The position numbers and the translations under genes are program-made. From assembly GCF_026914185.1 (NCBI RefSeq), contig NC_070563.1, positions 1,550,001-1,614,000 of the forward strand: a DNA stretch of 64,000 nt, given 5' to 3'. Shown here piece after piece: positions 56,761 to 64,000 of the stretch. Below the pieces are notes generated by a model. It did no database searches, was not told the origin of the DNA, and saw only the letters and a program-made list of their open reading frames with translations. Position 1 is the stretch's first letter. Every line of letters begins with the position of its first letter. The DNA is from Puccinia triticina (taxonomy: Eukaryota; Basidiomycota; Pucciniomycetes; Pucciniales; Pucciniaceae).

Positions 56761-57357
56761 GAATGGTTCAGGTTCTTGTCGCGTCGATCAATGACTCCCG
56801 GGTGGGAGCTGAACACGTGCCTCCTAGCGCTAGCTTATCACAGAGGATCGCATTTTCCTATCTCCCCCTAGACTTCCAATTCTCACCGTGCCACTGGCGC
56901 CGTTAAGATCACCAGTTTCTTATCTTATTTTCAGCCATTTCAAACTCCTCAATATCCACCCCCCCTGGCAGGAAACATCCTGTAATGTTGTTACATGATG
57001 GATTTATGTATGTAACCAATTCGCCCCCTTTGAGCCAGCGCGAGCTCAGGGAATTTCAAAGTTTGGGCTCAAAAATGCCTGGAAGATCCCTTCAGAATCA
57101 GTCCAGAGTGGTCTAGTAATGATGAAGGGCAGTAAGCTACAAAAAAACAAGGAACAAAGCAAGATAGCAGGCTAGGTGTTTGTCTGCTCATTTTTTTAAA
57201 CCACAAACTACACTTTTCAAATCATTTTCAAAAAACAAACAGACATACTTTGTGCACTGCAAAAAGCTCAATGTGCACTGTGTAGTCCTGGAATTCACGT
57301 TCCCCCATCCCAAAAACTCCAAAGAAGTTATTGAAATGTGATATACATATATAAAGA
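56761..57357. other. Upstream of HMCES-like gene, no gene seen
   Basis: Promoter side of the minus-strand gene, then AT-rich DNA leading into foldback elements. Confidence 0.45.
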
Positions 57358-57514
57358 TCCTTCAGAGCTTTTTGACCACTTTTTGCAAGAATAAGGCTTT
57401 GAAAAATTAGAAAATTTTGCCACATACTGGCCCACTTTGGCAGATTTCATGCAAAATTTGCTAATTTTCCAAAGCCTTGTTCTTGCACAAAGTGTCCAAA
57501 AAGTTCTGAAGGGG
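57358..57514. repeat. Foldback element with about 65-bp arms
   Basis: CCTTCAGAGCTTTTTGACCAC through GAAAATTTTGC is matched by its inverse GCAAAATTTGCTAATTTTCC through TCTGAAGGGG, with about 25 bp between. Arm identity is roughly 85-90 percent by eye. Confidence 0.75.
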
Positions 57515-57957
57515 TTATGACAGAAAAAAAGAAAAAGAAATGAAAAGTGTGGAAATTTTCCAATTTTGCGCAAATTTCTCAGAATCTTTATTATTGCTCA
57601 AATCAAGGAGAAAAAATTACAGAGCACAGTATGGCATGTGACAGGAATGATAAAAAATGAAAATGAGACCATTTTCAATTATCTTTTGGGTGAATGAGGT
57701 ATCCACCCATTTGAAATAGAAGTTGGCACCTGCAGGCCAAATCAACACTAATTTGACCAGATTTATTTGATCCAACAAAAATCATTGAAAATGGTCTCAG
57801 TTTTTTCATTTTTTATCATTCCTGTCATATGCCATACTGTGCTCTGTAATTTTCTCTCCTTGATTTGAGCAATAATAAAGATTCTGAGAAATTTGCACAA
57901 AATTGTAAAATTTTCCCACTTTTCATATTTTTCACTTCCATCTTTTTTCTGTCATAA
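57515..57957. mobile_element. Large foldback (inverted-repeat) element
   Basis: About 443 bp. Ends TTATGACAGAAAAAA and TTTTTTCTGTCATAA. Arms of about 160 bp (57534-57695 and 57775-57930) share TGATAAAAAATGAAAA, CACAGTATGGCAT and TTTATTATTGCTCAAATCAA in inverted order. It directly abuts the 57358-57514 foldback. No coding capacity. Confidence 0.75.
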
Positions 57958-58700
57958 TCATTCTTGGGTACTCATTTTCCACCTCTTTAGCCAATTCCAT
58001 GACTTCAGGTCTGTTGCCTGAGCTTCTGCAATGAAAAATGCAGTGCCAAAAACATTAGATGACCCAGGCCACTGTACTTGTTCCTTAAATATGGTTTTTT
58101 CAGCATACAAGAAAGCTTCAAAAAAAGCTCCCAAAAAATTCACAGAGGACAATCAAAGGCCTTTCTATTGATTCCTCAAAAAAAAACTTGAAAAATGTGC
58201 CTCCTTCACCCGCAGTGCGTGAAGTGTTTGGAACTGCGCGCACTGCACAGTCCTACTAGGTTTTTTGCAAGAAAAACTTGATTCTGTAGGGCTAATGATG
58301 TGACATTGGAGGAATTCACAAGGTCAAAAATTGGGCTCAAACAGAAATGGAAAATGGCTGGAGAGAAAATATCAAGCCTCAGCCAGCCTCCCCCTCAGCT
58401 CCTGCGGTCCTGCCCCAGAGACCTTTCAAAAATAAAAGAGAATGAAGAAATGCAAAAATGGATCTACCACCATCATGGTAGGTCACACATACTGCGGCTG
58501 CCGAGACCTCCCGCATCAACCGAAGCACACCCACAATTTGGGGCGGTGTCGGGGAGGTTGGCTCCAGTACGTCGGTTCTCACATTGAAATGTGGCTAAAC
58601 GTCAGCCGCCGGCAAGGCCCGCTTGTGGCTGGCGCATCGCTGCGCAGAGGGGCTCCTTTGCGCAGCGGAGTGCTCTAGCGGAAACCTAATGTAGAGCGGT
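57958..58700. other. Intergenic, no gene seen
   Basis: AT-rich to about 58300, then GC-rich, with palindromic GCTGCGCAGAGG/TTTGCGCAGCGG near 58640-58665. Confidence 0.4.
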
Positions 58701-58833
58701 CTCGCCAGTGCGAAACCTAACAACCGGTACTGCGTCCTGCCCGACCGGTAGATGCGCACTCGCCATCAGCCCCCGCGACCCCGGCCAGCACGCACGCACC
58801 CTCAACACCGAAACTCGACACGATCTCAGCAAG

Positions 58834-58907
58834 GTAAGCACTCGTTCACCCATCTCACTGCATTCGGCATTGTTCGGTCAACTAACTAATCGCTGTCCTC
58901 CCTCTAG
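58834..58907 (+). promoter_or_regulatory. 5' UTR intron of the eS30 gene
   Basis: GTAAGC donor at 58834 and CCTCTAG acceptor at 58907 place a 74-bp intron immediately before the ATG. Ribosomal protein genes often carry such leader introns. Confidence 0.6.
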
Positions 58908-59483
58908 ATGGGTAAAGGTTAGTACCACTCTTGGATCGCACTCTTCAACAGATCCATACCACTCTTCACCCATCGGGATCTAGGCTTCTCCTGAACCACC
59001 TAGACCTCTTCGCCGTCATTCCGTGGTTCTCATAACACCTGATGGGCTCCGGACGCAACTCTTCATGAAACAAGACCGAACGTTAACCTGTCTCTTCCGC
59101 CTCTTTCCCCATCACCTGAATCTGCATCTCCCAGTCCACGGTTCCCTGGCTCGTGCCGGTAAGGTCAGATCACAATGTCCCAAAGTCGCTAAACAAGAAA
59201 GGACAAAGAAGAAACTTCAAGGTCGAGCAAAGAAGTAAGCTCCGGTCCAATCTCAGCGGTCGACATTATCGATCTGTTTACTCAGATCTTCATGTTGCAC
59301 TTTTCTTTCCCCGCGCGCCGCAGACGTGCTTGTTACAACAACCGATTTGCCATCACCACTCCTCACGGTGGAAAACGTAGAATGTGAGTTTGCTAAACAC
59401 CCACGCCGCCCATCCTACTTCACGTCTGACAGTCTTTTTTCACGATCCCTAGGAACCCTGCACCCGCCGGAAAGATGGGTTAA
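58908..59483 (+). CDS. RPS30: 40S ribosomal protein eS30
   Basis: Four coding exons, 58908-58917, 59135-59234, 59324-59383 and 59453-59483, total 201 nt (66 aa). The sequence is unmistakable: MGK, then [30 protein letters not shown], and [19 protein letters not shown] at the end of the conserved part, closing with APAGKMG. eS30 is a small basic protein of the 40S head near the decoding site. Here it is not fused to a ubiquitin-like domain: the ATG is followed directly by GKVHGS, as in fungi generally. The first coding exon is only 10 nt and is preceded by a leader intron. Splice phases (1, 2, 2) agree. Confidence 0.92.
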
Positions 59484-59878
59484 TCTCTGCCTGGCCCGCA
59501 GGTTCAAGCGGGGTTTTCTTGTATCTTGTTTCTCCCTCGCTTCTTTGTTCGAGTGCCCCTCTTCAAAATCTGATTCGATAGCAAGAAAAACAAGATGCAA
59601 GTGCATCCATCTACACTCGCAACCTCACACGTAGAATGCAAAACAATTACCAGATCCCTCAGACAAGCACCCTCACATTAGTCGTCAATCCCTCCTGTGG
59701 TCGGTGGCACTCTGCTCCCCACTTGCCCCGCAGACTAAGTAAGGCGGTATGGATCAGCGAAGCGGTGGATGGACATGACATTGCACCAGTGATCCAATGG
59801 TACAATCCTTGTCGCCCCAGAATTTGTTTCCTAAGAACCATATTTCTGTATGCCACCCAACCTACAGGGTTATACACG
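59484..59878. other. 3' flank of eS30, no gene seen
   Basis: Probable 3' UTR, then undefined sequence up to a foldback repeat. Confidence 0.45.
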
Positions 59879-59966
59879 AACTTAGATAAGTCCCCGACTC
59901 CCGCCTTCTGAGGCGCGCCAGCGCTGACGGCGTCCCCCCTCCAATAGAGGGCCTTAGGTAAGTTAG
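59879..59966. repeat. Short foldback repeat, copy 10
   Basis: AACTTAGATAAGTCCCC on the left, GAGGGCCTTAGGTAAGTTAG on the right, with GGCGCGCCAGCGC in the loop. Confidence 0.7.
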
Positions 59967-60085
59967 CATGCTTCTTGTGCATCATTTGGGGAAGCTCACT
60001 TGGCCTCAAGTATGTGTGTGAAGCTCCTAGAGAGAAAAACATGAAAAAAGGTTGCAAGCACACTTCTGCTGCCTACTGTTTTGTG

Positions 60086-60171
60086 AAGTTGGACGTCAGT
60101 CCCTCCTTTGGAGGGTTGCCCCACAACAGTGCTTGCATGCCTCTGATTGAGGGACTTGGCTCAATTTGGGT
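60086..60171. repeat. Short foldback repeat, copy 11
   Basis: CAGTCCCTCCTTTGGAGGG on the left, GAGGGACTTGGCTCAATTTGG on the right. Confidence 0.65.
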
Positions 60172-60200
60172 TATACAGGCCTGAAGTCTGCAATGGATGC

Positions 60201-60258
60201 TAACTTAACTAAGTCCCTCCCAAGGGAGGCCAAAGGCCTTCCTCTGGGAGGGACTTAT
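60201..60258. repeat. Short foldback repeat, copy 12
   Basis: TAACTTAACTAAGTCCCTCCC with the right arm GGGAGGGACTTATGCC; inner GGCCAAAGGCC hairpin. Copies 10-12 lie within 400 bp of each other. Confidence 0.8.
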
Positions 60259-63200
60259 GCCTTACAGGTGATTTTGGCATGAGAGTTGTGCCCAAAATCC
60301 TTGCCTTTTTGTGCTAAGGTCCTTGCTGTCTTTTTGTAATCACCCCGTACATTTACACTAAGACTCATCAGAAGCGTGGCTATCCCCAGCCACCTTCTGG
60401 TGTATTTTTCTTCTTCCCAAAATTGAGATGCAGGAATGTAAACACAAAAAACCTAATGCTGGCTAGAACTGAAAATGGATACTGTTTTGCATTGGGATTT
60501 GGAGTGGAAAGTCAAAAATGCATGTTCCCCCAAGCATCCTGCAGCTTTTTGACATTCTCAGATCTGTCAGAGTAGCGAGTCCTGGATACCTGTCATTTTT
60601 TTCCCTTCAAGCAAGTGTATGGATTTGCACTAAAAATGCTGTCTCAACAGTCTCCGGGTTGGCTTTTGCCATCCACCATCTTTGATGGGTCATCGTGAGT
60701 GAGGCAGGAGGACTTATGATGATATTGATGCATCAAAAATTAGACAGAATGTTGATATTTCATCTGATGCAAAAAGATTTTTGGAATCCTTGGAGGTGAA
60801 GGAGCTATGGAAACATTTGTCAAAATCAGTGTTTTTGGCCTTTGCTCTCAGTCCTAAATCACTGATACCATACAAGTCCCTCTGGTCACAAAAGCCATTC
60901 ATTTTGGTGTGATGTGAATATACAAAGTTGGCAAATGAAATTTGGCCCACCAAGTTTTGAAAAAGGCTGATGCCAACACCAGGGGAGATCTGATACCACT
61001 CTCTGGGGAGTGACAGAGCTAAATTCTATGTGAGTTTTGGTCAGATTTCAGTCAGATGTGGATTGGGAAAAACAGCACAACTGATTCTGAAGTGGATGAG
61101 AGGCAATTCCACAAGTGAGTCAGAATTAATTTGGTAGTTAACACAATTTTCTGCAGAGCTTGTTTGTTTTATAGGTACAAATGTAGGAAGAAATATAGTG
61201 AAATGGTGTGTTACCCACATCCAACTTATCAATTGCTTTGGTTCAATTAATTTTTAAGGATAGTAAAGAAAAATTTGCATTCCCAAATTACATTTCTCTG
61301 AAACAATTGGTTTCTCACTTTTTCATATTATTGGCCCTGATGTACAAAATTAAAGTAAAAGTCAACTTGATATCTATCATGGATTTTGGGATCTTGGAAT
61401 TTGGAACTGTTGCAATAACATGGGTCAAACCCATTTTCTCAGAAATTCAAGTTTAATTTGATTGTGCAAACAAATTTTGGAATATTTATGTCAATAGGGT
61501 GAAAGTGTGAGTTCAGTCAAGTTTGATTTTTGGAGCCAGGAGAGTTCTACCAGATATCTTGTCCCCTTCACACAGAACATCTGTTTATTTTGCCTTTGTT
61601 TTGTTTTTGAAATTCCCATGCGCATGTAGAATTTTTTGGGATTTTGCCAATTGACATACTGATGTGCGCGCATACATTAAGGTTACATTGTAACAGGATG
61701 GGCCTTTCACAGCCACATGATAGGTAAAAAATTGTTGTCAAGCCACCAATTATCACCCTAATGTATTCACATACATTAGGGTGAAAATCTTACTGGCTGG
61801 GCCTTTTGTGTCTTGATGAAGAATACACACTGATCATTGATCCATGAAAGGCCTATAACCTGGATGTGTTCTGGATGAATTCTAGATGAGTTTGGATGTG
61901 TTCTGTGGGAGTTTTGTTTATCTCAGGATGATTCCCCGCTGAGATCTCCTGGTGACCTCAAGTCTTATTCATGCCTACTCAATATATACTCACCAAACCT
62001 CTAACCCAGTTACAGAAAAAACCTCCCATACAGCACTCTCTGCAGAGTGGGAACAGATCTCCCCAGGTGCAAAATCCCAAATACCAGGCAATTACCTCTG
62101 GATACACCATTGGAATAACTCCCCAAACAGTGGTTGTGCTATAGTTTTTGGTGTGAGGTTAAAATGAGTGACAGACCAGGCACCCTCACCTGAGGTTCAC
62201 CTTGGATGCAGATCACCCGTCCACTGGTGCACTTTGCATCCTCTCTCAACAATCAACTCCATTAACACCCTCATCACATGATGAAAGCCCTCCGGAGAAA
62301 TTTAGTGGATGTTCATTCAGGACTGCCAACCACAATCACCTCCAGGCTCATGTTTGGGTGTGCAACTATCAAGGTGCCTGGTGGACAGCAGCTCCATTGA
62401 CTAAAAATAAAATTATCTTTCAATGTCTTCTTCTAAAGTCATTCTTCACAACACCCTCCACATCCCCTCCCATTCCCCCCCCCCCCCCCCCCACTTTTTT
62501 TTTCAAAAGAAATAAAGAATAATATACAAGTTGGAAATTAGCTGAAAATCACATTATTTTTCATCTTTTCTTTCATTTCCTGTGTAGCCAAAAGTTTGTC
62601 TTTCATCCTCCTCAATGGCCTTTTGAGCCTCTGTGAGCAAACAATAGGAGCCCCAACATTTCTCCTTGGCCTTCAAAAATAAGAAAATGCTGTGCCAAAA
62701 ATTATAGTGCACCCACTGCAAGTGTGGTTCATCTATTAATCAACCCAAATGAAAATTGGATGCCTGTAAGCTTTACCAACACATGTGCACAAATCATCAA
62801 GTTGACCCAGGTACCCATACTTTGTCTGTGCCCCTGTGGTGTTTTTCACAAATTTGGGACACCCATACCTGCTATGGGACTCCTTCTTCCCTGGGTGGAG
62901 GCAGTTGGTTGAGGGGAATTTATGCTGTTTAGGCTGCTCTTGGTTGTGGTGCAGGTGATGAGTTTGGAGAGGATCAAAAATAAAGCTATGCTGGGTTTGG
63001 ATTTCAAGAGGAACATTGAGATTGGATACTTGGCGGTGGGTTGGGTTTGTTGTTGAGGATTGGAATGAAGATATGGGGTGGAACAGACTCCGCCAGACTC
63101 AGGAACTCAGAAAAATCTCAGAACTATGATGGTTATTTCCTTGATCACAAATTCCCGTGCCATCCCATCTTCCAAGTGTGGGCTTGTGCTTGGACTCTGG

Positions 63201-64000
63201 GAGCAACCTGTCATGGGAGGATTTTCTCCTCTCCTCACATGTGGAACATGCACAGACCTTACAAAAACACACAACACCCAAACAGAACACCACCCACAAA
63301 AGTAAAGACATCCCAGCTAGTTCCTGAAAGTTTCATGGTGGATGGGCATGGGAGTACTAATGAATTCAACAAACAGAACTGAATAGTATGTGCATGCCTC
63401 ACAATATTGATATTTACCGGAATATTAGGAATGTGGCACAACTATCCACCTGAAATGCAGGTATCACCACCAGGTACACAGTGAAAATTTTCCCAAATTG
63501 GCACACCCAGACCTACAAATGCCACATTCTGGCAGGTAATCTCCCTGTGAAAGGGTACCCGCCTATGGGAGCCAGGTACATGGTTAGGTCTTGAAGAAAC
63601 AACAAGTGGGTGGGCATAACACCAAAAATATGAGGGATTTCCAAATAAACATGTGGGCAAGATGATGATAGCTCTGAGCTCTCCAATAAATACCACTAGC
63701 TCATGAACACTGCCAGTATAATTAGCTGGGTTGAGGTTATCCCCATTGAACTGGTATGTACTCAACCAAGGCAGCTTGGAATTGTATCTCATTGGTTGGG
63801 ACATGATAATTATATGTAAAGCAATGATGAACTGGCTGAGATTGGCCAACAATAAATTGGCTGAGATCAGCCAATGTGGAATTGGATGTGTGCATCTAGG
63901 ATATAAACTTCAACCCAGTCAATCATGCTGCAAGTGGAAGACCTCCCTATGGTTCTGTAGCCCCCTAGAGAGTCAAAGGGAAGTCTTGCAGTGTACAGCA
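60259..64000. other. Gene-poor repeat-type DNA to the end of the window
   Basis: No gene can be supported. A poly-C run followed by poly-T lies at about 62477-62502. A 136-codon minus-strand frame at 63442-63852 (with YQFNGDNLNPANYTGSVHEL) looks protein-like and could be a transposon fragment, but no family is recognised. A GTTGGGTTTGTTG-type segment at about 63030 resembles one near 4655 inside the first hAT. Confidence 0.4.

Noticed and set aside
63442..63852. 136-codon minus-strand frame as a gene
   Set aside because: Looks protein-like but no recognised domain, partner exon or start context; may be a transposon remnant. Left as unassigned.

Overview
The window is eukaryotic and most likely comes from a basidiomycete, probably a rust fungus (Pucciniales). 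The genes are split by many short introns (about 60-170 bp, GT-AG). There are three predicted secreted or cell-wall proteins plus a secreted double-psi beta-barrel protein. The genes sit as small islands in a large mass of nested transposons and short palindromic repeats, as expected of an inflated, TE-rich rust genome. The genus cannot be fixed from sequence alone, and the rust call is an inference.

Layout. 120-1128: Mediator subunit 18. 1129-8952: repeats, including a 4.9 kb hAT transposon (4006-8944) with perfect 8-bp target duplications and a smaller hAT-like element nested inside its transposase. 9646-11526 (-): a 514-aa secreted protein. 12070-13370: palindromic and tandem repeats. 13407-15683: a ten-exon MFS monocarboxylate-type transporter. 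16701-18324: a telobox/Myb-like DNA-binding protein. 19411-22099: a 605-aa secreted protein with a palindrome-rich element in one intron. 22100-26699: MITE and short tandem arrays. 26700-27253 (-): RlpA/expansin-like secreted protein. 30678-31574: GPI-anchored Gly/Met/Ser-rich wall protein. 32386-32774 (-): small unknown protein. 33999-39543: a second hAT, split by a gag-only LTR element with apparently identical LTRs. 41207-42235: Rap/Rsr1-type small GTPase. 43825-44786 and 52936-53893 (both -): duplicated SigF-like NTF2 genes, separated by a Harbinger-like element carrying a minisatellite and by a gag-only LTR element (47732-50966). 54962-56760 (-): HMCES/SRAP DNA-repair protein. 57358-57957: two abutting foldback elements. 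58908-59483: ribosomal protein eS30. 59484-64000: repeats, no confident gene.

Housekeeping genes (MED18, Rsr1-type GTPase, HMCES, eS30) are intact when spliced by eye, with reading frame and intron phases summing exactly. No operon-like logic exists; the genes are independent. The main structural theme is repeat nesting: hAT in foldback repeat, hAT-like element in hAT, LTR element in hAT. A dispersed short foldback repeat with the core AACTTAACTAAGTCCCTCC occurs at least twelve times. All exon boundaries given are hand-made from splice signals, protein-family patterns and phase, without transcript data.
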